Origin: JBJFGR01 sp051892875
Lineage (GTDB): Bacteria > Pseudomonadota > Gammaproteobacteria > Enterobacterales > Succinivibrionaceae
DNA length: 19,276 nucleotides
NCBI GenBank assembly: GCA_051892875.1
Contig: JBJFGR010000033.1
Span: forward strand, 1-19,276
Reading direction: 5' to 3'
The notes beneath the pieces were generated by a model that saw nothing but the letters and a program-made list of their open reading frames with translations, was not told where the DNA came from and searched no databases. Positions 7,153-13,842 of the stretch are shown here, one piece after another. The position numbers and the translations under genes are program-made. Each line of letters starts with the position of its first letter. The stretch's first letter is position 1.

Positions 7153-8076
7153 TTAATTACCTTTGATAACTAATAGGTCACAGTTAATTTGATCCAAAAC
7201 TTCTTCACATGTATTGCCTAGCATTGCCACGTCAAAACTGCTATGTGCAAAATTACCTATGATCACCGCTTCGGCATCTAAGACTTTGGCAAGTTTTGGG
7301 ATTACAATATCAGGATGACCTGATTCAATATGACAATTTTTTAATGGTATTTTGTGTTTGTTTGCAAATAATTCCATTTTTTCTTGGTTTTGTTTTTCTA
7401 CTGCAGCTGAATACATTTCAGGAGTGAAACCTGGTACTTCTGTAATAGCTGTTGGAATAATTGGTATTGCAGCATTTATAAGATGGATATTTCCTTTTAT
7501 AATCGTTGCTAGTTCCTGAGCATTACGTAACAGTTTTATATTCATTAATCTTTGTGATTGAGCTTCATTATCATCAAAATTTATAGCAACTAAAATATTT
7601 GAATTTTCTGCCCAATTATGTTCCTTAGCAATAATTAATGGAATATTTGAATTCCTAAGTAATTGTCTATCAAGAGGTGTAAATAACAAAGAAGATATAA
7701 AGTTTTGTTCTACACCTTCATCGCTATTTGTTTTTAATATTAAATCATATCCTCCTATCTCAGCTTCTTTTAATATAGCTTTAGCTAAGCTTCGGTGCCA
7801 TATTACTTTTGAATGAATATTTGGGTATTGTGTTTGGAGGTCTTTAAAAACATTCTCTAGCCATTCTTTATTTTTTTCAACAATATTGTTTTTGATTTCT
7901 TGTTGCTGAGCTAAACTCATTACAGAGTTTACTTCTAATGAAAAGTCATAAATAGCTAGAAATGCAGTTATTTTCACATCTGGACAGAACTTAGAAATTG
8001 ATATAGCTCTTTCAAGTGCTATTTGCCTTTCTAATTCAGGTTCTATAATAACTAGGACATTTTTATACTTGCGCAT
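7153..8076 (-). CDS. uspE: Universal stress protein E, tandem Usp domains
   Basis: The protein resembles E. coli UspE across its length. It has two Usp domains in tandem: about 1-150 (with AFLAIYDFS and VIWHRSLAKAI) and 155-307 (with LVAINFDD and the ending AMLGNTCEEVLDQ..CDLLVIK). I place the start at ATG 8076 (307 residues), not ATG 8088. GGAGG lies 5 bases before 8076 and is itself part of the first codons of the longer frame, which has no Shine-Dalgarno of its own, and the E. coli protein aligns with the shorter form. UspE is a cytosolic stress-response protein, and the C-terminal GNT.E motif is usual in the family. It sits directly downstream of fnr, as in E. coli. Confidence 0.93.
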   Translation of the reverse strand: MRKYKNVLVIIEPELERQIALERAISISKFCPDVKITAFLAIYDFSLEVNSVMSLAQQQEIKNNIVEKNKEWLENVFKDLQTQYPNIHSKVIWHRSLAKAILKEAEIGGYDLILKTNSDEGVEQNFISSLLFTPLDRQLLRNSNIPLIIAKEHNWAENSNILVAINFDDNEAQSQRLMNIKLLRNAQELATIIKGNIHLINAAIPIIPTAITEVPGFTPEMYSAAVEKQNQEKMELFANKHKIPLKNCHIESGHPDIVIPKLAKVLDAEAVIIGNFAHSSFDVAMLGNTCEEVLDQINCDLLVIKGN

Positions 8077-8191
8077 AAGTACCTCCATAAGTATTTATAT
8101 ATAGGCATATGATATATTTATTAGTGAATATTTTTGTTGAACACATTCTATATATTTAACAAAATATTTATAAATATTTCATTTTTGTGAA

Positions 8192-8221
8192 TTATTACAA
8201 ATAAGTACAGTATTTTTGCAA
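8192..8221 (-). promoter_or_regulatory. Candidate promoter of uspE
   Basis: On the minus strand, TTGCAA (8221-8216) and TAATAA (8197-8192) are 18 bases apart. They lie in the 181-base gap between fnr and the chosen uspE start, giving a leader of roughly 110 bases. No terminator is visible after fnr, so read-through from fnr is also possible. Confidence 0.35.
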
Positions 8222-8257
8222 GATTTATATAGTGTTTGTTTTTTTATGAAGTATACA

Positions 8258-8983
8258 TTATTTTATTATGTTGCGAAGTTGGTCCAACTTAAGTATGGAG
8301 ATATATTTTCTATGGACGTTAATGTATCCGTTTGTGGTGAATTTGGTTAATAATCTGCTGATGGTTTCTACAGTTAAAGATAAGTAATTTCCTATTTCAT
8401 ATCTAGTCATAGTTAATTTTATTTCGTGGCGCGCCATCTTTCTTTTAGCAAGGTTATTTGAATAATTAACTAAAAAAGACGCTAATCTCTGTTCCGCAGA
8501 TTGGGTTGAAATTATCATCATAATATTTTTTTTATTTGATATTTCTATACTCATAAGTTTTATTAAATGGTAGTAGAGAGGTCTTGATTGTAAAGCTATA
8601 TTGCTTAAATCATGAAATGGTATTTCACAAACTGAAATAGTTTCAAGTGCTTGAGCAAATGATAAATGTATATAATTAGCAATACCATCAAAACCTATTA
8701 TATCTCCAGACATTTGAAAACTGGTAATTTTTTCATCGCCTTGTTCATTTATTGAAAAAATCTTTACAGTTCCCGATCTGATAGCATATAAATTTTTAAA
8801 TTCATCACCTGCTTTATAGATAATTTCACCTTTATGAATAGTTCGTTTTCTCTCGATAATTTTTTCAATTAATTGAATAGTGTTTTCATCAAGGGATTTG
8901 TTTGCAATACAAAGATTTCTTGCAATACATCTATTACAAGCAGCGGTGTGAGGTTTGTGATATTTTTTTATTATCGTTGTCAT
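8258..8983 (-). CDS. fnr: FNR oxygen-sensing transcription regulator
   Basis: This 241-residue Crp/Fnr family regulator is a cytosolic DNA-binding dimer, active when oxygen is absent. The N-terminal CNRCIARNLC gives Cys16, Cys19 and Cys25, and VCEIPF gives Cys119. Together they reproduce the four ligands of the E. coli FNR [4Fe-4S] cluster with the same spacing. A cyclic-nucleotide-like sensor domain follows (YKAGDEFKNLYAIRSGTVK). The C-terminal helix-turn-helix contains LTVETISRLL, with the Glu, Ser and Arg used to read TTGAT half-sites. AGGA lies 8 bases before the ATG. uspE is immediately downstream, matching E. coli order. I found no full TTGAT-N4-ATCAA site in the intergenic regions I checked. 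Confidence 0.96.
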   Translation of the reverse strand: MTTIIKKYHKPHTAACNRCIARNLCIANKSLDENTIQLIEKIIERKRTIHKGEIIYKAGDEFKNLYAIRSGTVKIFSINEQGDEKITSFQMSGDIIGFDGIANYIHLSFAQALETISVCEIPFHDLSNIALQSRPLYYHLIKLMSIEISNKKNIMMIISTQSAEQRLASFLVNYSNNLAKRKMARHEIKLTMTRYEIGNYLSLTVETISRLLTKFTTNGYINVHRKYISILKLDQLRNIIK

Positions 8984-9342
8984 TTATCTAGTCCTATAAC
9001 TCAAATTTCCCACTTAAATTAGATGGAAAACTGCATACCAACCTCGATTCTATGCGATCTTAGGTTCTTTTAAAAAACTTGCATTGACTTTTAAAAGAAA
9101 ATTTTGAAAATAATATATTTGATAAAAACATTAAAAATAAAGCTTTAAAGTGGGTTTTGTTGTATAATATAAGTGAAAAAACAAAACACATGAGGTTATT
9201 CTACATCAAAATGAGCAAAAAATATTCAATTATTCTATATTTTAAACTTTTTTCTTTAGTTGATTTTTCTACTATTCTTAAGAGAGCTAGTATCTATAAA
9301 AAAGGCTTTGTTCAGTAGAAATGTTTAAAGAACACCTAATTG

Positions 9343-9413
9343 CAAGTTTTTAAAAAATCATAAACCGCTAGGATTGATTAGTCAAGATCCTCTTAAATTA
9401 AGCGGAAAACTTG
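9343..9413. other. Nested inverted repeats, possible structured RNA or bidirectional terminator
   Basis: Three complementary pairs are nested: CAAGTTTT (9343-9350) with AAAACTTG (9406-9413), CCGCT (9365-9369) with AGCGG (9401-9405), and AGGAT (9370-9374) with ATCCT (9387-9391), the last enclosing TTGA/TCAA. Unpaired bases fall on one side of each junction, giving an L-shaped fold. Read on the minus strand, the CCGCT/AGCGG stem is followed within 6 bases by a T6 run, so it could terminate transcription heading toward fnr. I do not recognise an RNA family. Confidence 0.4.
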
Positions 9414-9539
9414 AGATTGTAATTATTAACTATTTATATAATTTTATAGTTTTTATAGATCCTAATTAGCCTTTTTGTATAAAAAAATTGAATAAAAATT
9501 TATGTGTTATTTATTCTATAATATGTGTTTATGAATCTT

Positions 9540-9556
9540 TAGCGATAGTATCGCTA
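9540..9556. repeat. Small hairpin in the lpxK leader
   Basis: TAGCGAT and ATCGCTA form a perfect 7-bp stem with a 3-base loop, followed on the plus strand by a T-rich stretch (TTTGGTTAATTTTC). It could be a weak terminator for an upstream transcript or an operator. It stands out because GC-containing stems are rare in this region. Confidence 0.35.
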
Positions 9557-9659
9557 TTTGGTTAATTTTCGTGCGTAATTACTAACGACGTATTATAATA
9601 TTTTATATATTTATAAAAAGGCGTATATTGAACATAAGTTTGTCTTCTGTGGAAAAAAT

Positions 9660-10721
9660 ATGAATATTGACCAATTTGTAACAAAAATATGGTTTAAAGG
9701 AAGTTTTTGGTGTTATTTATTTTTACCTTTATCTTTGATATATGGTTTTATAACATCTTTTAGAAGATTTTTATTTAGAATAAATGTAAAAAAATCATAT
9801 TTGTCAAAAGTTCCTATAATTGTTGTGGGTAATATTACAGTAGGGGGAAATGGTAAAACACCAGTTGTTATATCCTTAGTAGAACACTTTCAAAAACAAA
9901 ACTTAAGAGTAGGTGTTGTTAGTAGAGGTTATAAATCATCACCAAAAAGTTTTCCCTATATAGTAAATGATCAAAGTTCAGTGTTAGAATCTGGTGATGA
10001 ACCTTTTCTTATATTTAAAAAAACTAAAGCACTTGTTGTTATTGATCCCATTAGGAGCAGAGCTGTAAAGCATATTGAAAATGATGTGGATCTTATTATA
10101 ACAGATGATGGTTTGCAACATTATGCCTTAAATCGAGATATAGAAATTATTGTAATTGATAATAAAAGGCGTTTTGGTAATGGATTTTTAATACCTGCAG
10201 GACCTTTAAGAGAAGGTATATGGAGATTGAAAACAGCAGATTTATTGATAAATAACTGTGGTATGGTCAGTAAAAATTTTAAAAATGATGTAAATCTTAA
10301 AAATAATCAAACTTATGAAAATGAGTATCAAATGTTTTTAGTTCCAGGTGAACCGTATTCAATAAATAATCCAATTGATACAAATTTAGATACTAATAAA
10401 GATGTTGTCACTATGGCAGGTATTGGTGACCCTAAAAGGTTTGATGAAACGGTTATGAATTTAGGATTTAAAGTTAAAGAAACTATTTCAATCGGAGATC
10501 ATGGCGTTTTAGATATATCAATTTTAAATAGTTTCTCAAAAGATATCCCCTTATTAATGACAGAAAAAGATATGGTTAAATATATAGGAGAAGATTTAAA
10601 CAATAATGTTTATGCAGTTCCTATAAAAGCAAAAATATCTGATAATTTTTTTATAAATTTAGATAAATTAGTTGCAAAAATTAAATCTAATAAAAATAAT
10701 TCAAAGGATTATAACTCATGA
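9660..10721 (+). CDS. lpxK: Tetraacyldisaccharide 4'-kinase
   Basis: LpxK phosphorylates the 4' position of the lipid A disaccharide precursor at the inner face of the cytoplasmic membrane. The 353-residue product has a hydrophobic N-terminal anchor (about 15-35), Walker A VGGNGKT at 61-67, and the LpxK motif DDGLQH at 149-154. It is slightly longer than E. coli LpxK (~328), mainly by a Lys/Asn-rich C-terminus. GTGGA precedes the ATG. Its TGA overlaps the kdsB ATG by 4 bases (ATGA), indicating translational coupling. The common msbA partner is not upstream; a long non-coding region is there instead. Confidence 0.96.
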   Translation: MNIDQFVTKIWFKGSFWCYLFLPLSLIYGFITSFRRFLFRINVKKSYLSKVPIIVVGNITVGGNGKTPVVISLVEHFQKQNLRVGVVSRGYKSSPKSFPYIVNDQSSVLESGDEPFLIFKKTKALVVIDPIRSRAVKHIENDVDLIITDDGLQHYALNRDIEIIVIDNKRRFGNGFLIPAGPLREGIWRLKTADLLINNCGMVSKNFKNDVNLKNNQTYENEYQMFLVPGEPYSINNPIDTNLDTNKDVVTMAGIGDPKRFDETVMNLGFKVKETISIGDHGVLDISILNSFSKDIPLLMTEKDMVKYIGEDLNNNVYAVPIKAKISDNFFINLDKLVAKIKSNKNNSKDYNS

Positions 10722-11470
10722 AATATATTGTAATAATACCAGCAAGATACAGTTCATCAAGATTACCAGGAAAACCATTGATGGATATATGTGGTAAAAC
10801 AATGATTGAGCGAGTAGCTATACAAGCTCTAAAATCTGGTGCTAGTCGTGTAATAGTTGCTACGGATGATGAAAGAATAGAGCAAGTTTGTAAGAATATT
10901 TCAGTAGAAGTATGTATGACTTCAGCTGATCATAATTCAGGTACAGAAAGAATTGCAGAAGTTGTTAATAAATTAAACCTAGCTGATAATGAAATTATTG
11001 TAAATGTACAAGGTGATGAACCATTAATTCCCCCTGAAAACATAACTCAAGTTGCAAGTTTATTAGAAGAAACTAACGCTCCTATGTCCACATTGTGTGT
11101 GAAGATAGAAGGAGAGGAAGTTTTTGATATGAATTGCGTTAAAGTAATAATGAATGCAAATAAGGAAGCTATTTATTTTAGTAGAGCTCCTATTCCATAC
11201 GAACGCAATAATTTTAGAGCAGGCAACATGTCTGCAAAAGATGGGCATGCACGTCATATAGGTATTTATGCATATAGGGCTGGATTCATTCGTGAGTATA
11301 TTTCTATGCCTCCATGTGCTTTGGAAAATATTGAATCCTTGGAACAGTTACGTGTTCTTTATTATGGCAAGAGTATAGCTGTTGACTATGCTAAAAAAGA
11401 TCCCCAAGTTGGCGTTGATACGATTGAAGACCTAAAAAAAGTGAGAGAAATTATTGAAAAACAAAGGTGA
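10718..11470 (+). CDS. kdsB: 3-deoxy-manno-octulosonate cytidylyltransferase (CMP-Kdo synthetase)
   Basis: This 250-residue cytosolic enzyme activates Kdo with CTP for transfer to lipid A. Family signatures are IPARYSSSRLPGKPL (8-22, with nucleotide-contacting Arg10 and Lys19), VATDDERI (48-55), NVQGDEPLIPP (96-106, metal-binding Asp100), and the late segment DPQVGVDTIEDL. The length is normal. Its start codon overlaps the lpxK stop, so the two are one operon serving consecutive parts of Kdo2-lipid A assembly. No terminator follows; a new promoter for the next gene lies just after the stop. Confidence 0.97.
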   Translation: MKYIVIIPARYSSSRLPGKPLMDICGKTMIERVAIQALKSGASRVIVATDDERIEQVCKNISVEVCMTSADHNSGTERIAEVVNKLNLADNEIIVNVQGDEPLIPPENITQVASLLEETNAPMSTLCVKIEGEEVFDMNCVKVIMNANKEAIYFSRAPIPYERNNFRAGNMSAKDGHARHIGIYAYRAGFIREYISMPPCALENIESLEQLRVLYYGKSIAVDYAKKDPQVGVDTIEDLKKVREIIEKQR

Positions 11471-11486
11471 TAAATATATATAATTT

Positions 11487-11495
11487 TGTTATAAT
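11487..11495 (+). promoter_or_regulatory. Extended -10 promoter upstream of the Bax-inhibitor-like gene
   Basis: TGTTATAAT is an extended -10 (TGn plus consensus TATAAT), located 17 bases after the kdsB stop and about 60 bases before the next ATG. No good -35 is present, which is tolerated by extended -10 promoters. Confidence 0.5.
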
Positions 11496-11553
11496 CAAGC
11501 AGAAAAATGGATTAAACGTTATGTATATAGGATAAAAAATCAAGGAATAAAAG

Positions 11554-12333
11554 ATGGCAAAATTTGAATCAACAAATCCTGTTTTGAATGTTGACAGAAT
11601 TACAAATTCAAATGATATTTCTGTTTCAAGAGAAAGTACAGGAGTTATGACTCTACAAGGTACAGCTCAAAAATCATTGATATTATTTGGTATTTGTGCT
11701 GTTGTAGGATTTATTTGTGCTAGTTTGGTTGTTTCATCACAAAATCAACTTTTGGGTGGGGTAGGTTCTTTTGTAGCTGGAATATTAGGTTTTATGTGTG
11801 TTATAGTATCAAGTTTTAAATCTAATTTAGCACGTTTTTTAGCTCCTACTTATGCAGTTTGTGAAGGAGTTTTTTTAGGTAATTTAACTGGTATGGTTGA
11901 ATTGTATTATCCTGGAGTTGCAATTTATGCTTTGATTGCTACAGTTGTTATTACAGGTGTTATGTTTACTGGTTTTACCCTTGGGATTTTTAAGGTTACA
12001 GCAAAATTTAGATCTTTTGTAATAGGTTGTGTTTTTGCAATTTGTATTGTTTATCTTATAAATATTGTAATGCACTTATTTGGTAGTGGTATGGGATTCT
12101 TAGATGCAACAAATACATCTTTATTAAGTTTTGTAGTGAGTGGTGTTATTTGTTTTGTTGCTGCAATATCATTATTATTAGATTTTGACAATATAGCTCA
12201 GTTACATGGCAATGTTTCTAAAGATTATGAATGGGTATGTTCTTTAGGTTTATTAGTAACTGTTGTTTGGTTATACATAGAATTATTAAGGATCGGTGTC
12301 AAGATTGCTATTGCATTACAAGATAGAGATTAA
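11554..12333 (+). CDS. Bax inhibitor-1 like multi-pass membrane protein (YccA-like, BaxI_1/COG4760 type)
   Basis: This 259-residue integral membrane protein has a polar N-terminus (1-40) with the NPVLN motif, then about seven hydrophobic segments at roughly 41-61, 68-88, 95-115, 122-146, 154-175, 189-210 and 228-252. The pattern FLAPTYAVCEGVFLG, LLLDFDNI and LVTVVWLYIELLR resembles the BaxI_1 (COG4760) branch rather than E. coli YccA itself. Members of the wider superfamily include ion-leak channels and FtsH-interacting proteins; the role of this branch is not established. AAGGA precedes the ATG. It has its own promoter and terminator, so it is a single-gene unit between lpxK-kdsB and arcA. 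Confidence 0.85.
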   Translation: MAKFESTNPVLNVDRITNSNDISVSRESTGVMTLQGTAQKSLILFGICAVVGFICASLVVSSQNQLLGGVGSFVAGILGFMCVIVSSFKSNLARFLAPTYAVCEGVFLGNLTGMVELYYPGVAIYALIATVVITGVMFTGFTLGIFKVTAKFRSFVIGCVFAICIVYLINIVMHLFGSGMGFLDATNTSLLSFVVSGVICFVAAISLLLDFDNIAQLHGNVSKDYEWVCSLGLLVTVVWLYIELLRIGVKIAIALQDRD

Positions 12334-12354
12334 TAATAAATTTTAATATAAAAG

Positions 12355-12390
12355 AACGAATCACATAAGTTAGTTGTGGTTCGTTTTTTT
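12355..12390 (+). terminator. Intrinsic terminator of the Bax-inhibitor-like gene
   Basis: An 11-bp stem (AACGAATCACA pairing with TGTGGTTCGTT, with one G-T wobble), a 9-base loop and a following T tract lie 22 bases after the stop codon. This is a textbook rho-independent terminator that isolates arcA from upstream transcription. Confidence 0.9.
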
Positions 12391-12397
12391 ATATAAA

Positions 12398-12426
12398 TTG
12401 GCACAAATATAAGTTTATAGTATAAT
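12398..12426 (+). promoter_or_regulatory. Predicted sigma-70 promoter of arcA
   Basis: TTGGCA (12398-12403), a 17-base spacer and TATAAT (12421-12426) make the best promoter in the window. The start of transcription would be near 12433, leaving a leader of about 88 bases before the arcA ATG. The leader holds a 20-codon frame (ATG 12466) that ends just inside arcA, but it lacks a Shine-Dalgarno. Confidence 0.75.
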
Positions 12427-12520
12427 GGTCATGGACTATGTGAGACACTCAGTAACCTTTAAATTATGAGGGTTGATTGTGCTTTACGCTGGTATATAAA
12501 TAAGATTTGGTTTAGTAGTT

Positions 12521-13267
12521 ATGGTTGAAAATCCTGTTGTATTGATTGTTGACGATGAACAAGTTGCTAGAAAAGTTGCATCATCAGTTTTCGAAGCTGA
12601 AGGGTATAAGGTATTAACTGCTAGTAATGGCGATGAGATGAAGTCATTTTTACGTACAAATCATATAGACCTTATTTTACTAGATATAAATCTTCCTGGA
12701 AAAAATGGTTTAATATTAGCTCGTGAATTACGAGAAATAACAAATATTGGTTTGATATTTGTAACAAGCAGAGATAATGATATTGATAGAATTTTAGGAT
12801 TAGAAATAGGTGCAGATGATTATATTACAAAACCTTTTAATCCAAGAGAATTAACAATCAGATCTCGAAATTTAATTAATAGAACAAGACAATATTCAAA
12901 AAATTTAGATTTATCTAATCAAAACGATGATAAGAAATCAAGCAGTGAATTATTTAATTATGTTTTCAACAATTGGAAGCTTGATGTAAATAGTCATGAA
13001 TTAACAAGTCCTAGCGGAACTGTTACAAAACTGCCTCGTACAGAATTTAGAATGTTACAATACTTATGTGAACATCCAAAATTATTAGTTACTCGTAGCG
13101 AATTAATGAAGTTCGCAACAGGTAGGGTACTAAAAGACAGTGATAGAACTGTTGATGTTACAATTAGAAAACTTCGTAAACATTTAAGTTCTGATGATGC
13201 TTACGAAATAATCGAGACTATTCATGGTGAAGGGTATCGATTTGGTGCTGATGTTTCTATAAAATAA
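12521..13267 (+). CDS. arcA: Aerobic respiration control response regulator ArcA
   Basis: This 248-residue OmpR/PhoB-type regulator works with the quinone-sensing kinase ArcB to control respiratory and TCA genes under low oxygen. The receiver domain (1-120) has the acidic pair Asp11-Asp12, phospho-acceptor Asp55 in LLDINLPGKNG, and Lys104 in YITKPFNPRELTIR. ILGLEIGADDYITKPFNPRE is characteristic of ArcA itself. The winged-helix domain (about 145-245) has KLPRTEFRML, DRTVDVTIRKLRKH and IHGEGYRF. Length and start match E. coli ArcA. The Shine-Dalgarno is weak (GTAG region), which may limit output despite the strong promoter. ArcB is not in the window. Confidence 0.95.
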   Translation: MVENPVVLIVDDEQVARKVASSVFEAEGYKVLTASNGDEMKSFLRTNHIDLILLDINLPGKNGLILARELREITNIGLIFVTSRDNDIDRILGLEIGADDYITKPFNPRELTIRSRNLINRTRQYSKNLDLSNQNDDKKSSSELFNYVFNNWKLDVNSHELTSPSGTVTKLPRTEFRMLQYLCEHPKLLVTRSELMKFATGRVLKDSDRTVDVTIRKLRKHLSSDDAYEIIETIHGEGYRFGADVSIK

Positions 13268-13357
13268 TACGAACTTTTTTAATGGTTTTCTCTGCTAAAT
13301 AGAACACTTACCACAGTGATTTAAAATTTGTAATTTGAAATTATACAATTTTAGATT

Positions 13358-13614
13358 GTGACATCTGATTGTTGTTTAAAGGATATTATTACGATTCTTG
13401 AAAGAAAAGTAGTAAATAAGGTTATTCTTTTTGGTTCTCATGCAAGCAGAATAAATACTGAAAGAAGTGATGTTGATCTTGCTGTTTATGGCGGAGATTT
13501 TGATTCATTTTATAGGAATATCATTGATAGCGTTAGTTGGCTCTTATATTTTTATATTATTGATGTTGATAAAAATATTTTAGAGAAATTAAAATGGAGA
13601 TAGATAAAGACTGA
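13358..13614 (+). pseudogene. Truncated MNT-type nucleotidyltransferase, apparently frameshifted
   Basis: The open frame (GTG 13358 to 13603, 81 residues) encodes a minimal nucleotidyltransferase: VILFGSHASR, then SDVDLAVYGGDF with the catalytic Asp pair. Such proteins are usually ~100 residues and act as antitoxins beside HEPN toxins. The frame ends early in LKWR. Adding one A to the AAAA at 13591-13594 would continue as MEIDKD to a stop at 13612-13614, which looks like the family's usual E-I-x-K/R-D ending. The GTG has no Shine-Dalgarno. No HEPN partner is found in the next 230 bases. I read it as a decaying orphan; a functional short form cannot be excluded. Confidence 0.6.
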
Positions 13615-13682
13615 TTTTGAGCAGACTACAGATAATTAATTTTAATAAAGAGTGATTCTAAGTATTTGATTTCTGTGTTAGT

Positions 13683-13730
13683 TATAGTATCTTAGTCAAG
13701 CTGATTGACATTGACTAAGATATGACTATA
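13683..13730. repeat. Long hairpin between the MNT remnant and pyrC
   Basis: TATCTTAGTCAA (13688-13699) and TTGACTAAGATA (13711-13722) form a perfect 12-bp stem with an 11-base loop. It is extended by TATAG/CTATA (13683-13687 and 13726-13730) after a 3-base bulge. A further AGTCTTAG just downstream (13743-13750) could compete with the left arm. No T tract follows on either strand, so it is not a standard terminator, although it lies between convergent genes. Confidence 0.6.
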
Positions 13731-13780
13731 GAAAAAGACTAGAGTCTTAGAGTTGTCAAACACGCGTTATTTATATCGCT

Positions 13781-13842
13781 AGATAGAATTGTTGTGATTA
13801 AGTCTGCTAAACCATCTAGCCTAATTAAGACGACAATTATCT
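13781..13842. repeat. Imperfect hairpin spanning the dihydroorotase stop codon
   Basis: AATTGTTGT (13787-13795) pairs with ACGACAATT (13830-13838, one wobble), and AGAT (13781-13784) with ATCT (13839-13842). The 3' arm includes the stop codon of the dihydroorotase gene at 13837-13839. An alternative 7-bp pair, GCTAGAT (13778-13784) with ATCTAGC (13814-13820), excludes this fold. It may protect or end the minus-strand transcript. Confidence 0.4.

Larger units (their letters stand above)
8984..9659. other. 676-base non-coding divergent region between fnr and lpxK
   Basis: I see no convincing gene here. The left part is the fnr leader, with two overlapping possible hairpins (GCATA/TATGC and AACCT/AGGTT at 9033-9066). 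The middle has TATAAT at 9163-9168 followed by a short Shine-Dalgarno-less open frame, then a nested inverted-repeat structure at 9343-9413. The right part has TATAAT at 9517-9522 and 9594-9599, which are candidate lpxK promoter elements lacking good -35 boxes. It also has a 7-bp hairpin at 9540-9556. In many gammaproteobacteria msbA occupies the place upstream of lpxK; no trace of it is recognised. Confidence 0.6.

Noticed and set aside
9190..9318. A 42-codon open frame on the plus strand behind TATAAT 9163-9168
   Set aside because: No Shine-Dalgarno at either in-frame ATG, poor -35, no recognisable motif. It is of a length expected by chance in AT-rich DNA.
9301..9318. GGCTTTGTTCAG resembling the tips of some insertion sequences
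   Set aside because: No matching opposite end, no target duplication and no transposase fragment nearby.
9070..9354. TGCAAGTTTTT-like inverted copies at about 9073-9083 and 9341-9351, as a possible MITE
   Set aside because: Only about 11 bases, mostly A/T, no target-site duplication, and the right copy is already part of a local hairpin.
9374..9385. TTGATTAGTCAA as a possible FNR box
   Set aside because: FNR needs TTGAT-N4-ATCAA with 14-base geometry. Here the TTGA and TCAA halves are two bases too close, and they are explained by the local hairpin.
12466..12528. A 20-codon upstream frame in the arcA leader that overlaps the arcA start
   Set aside because: No Shine-Dalgarno and no leader-peptide signature such as repeated codons with an attenuator.
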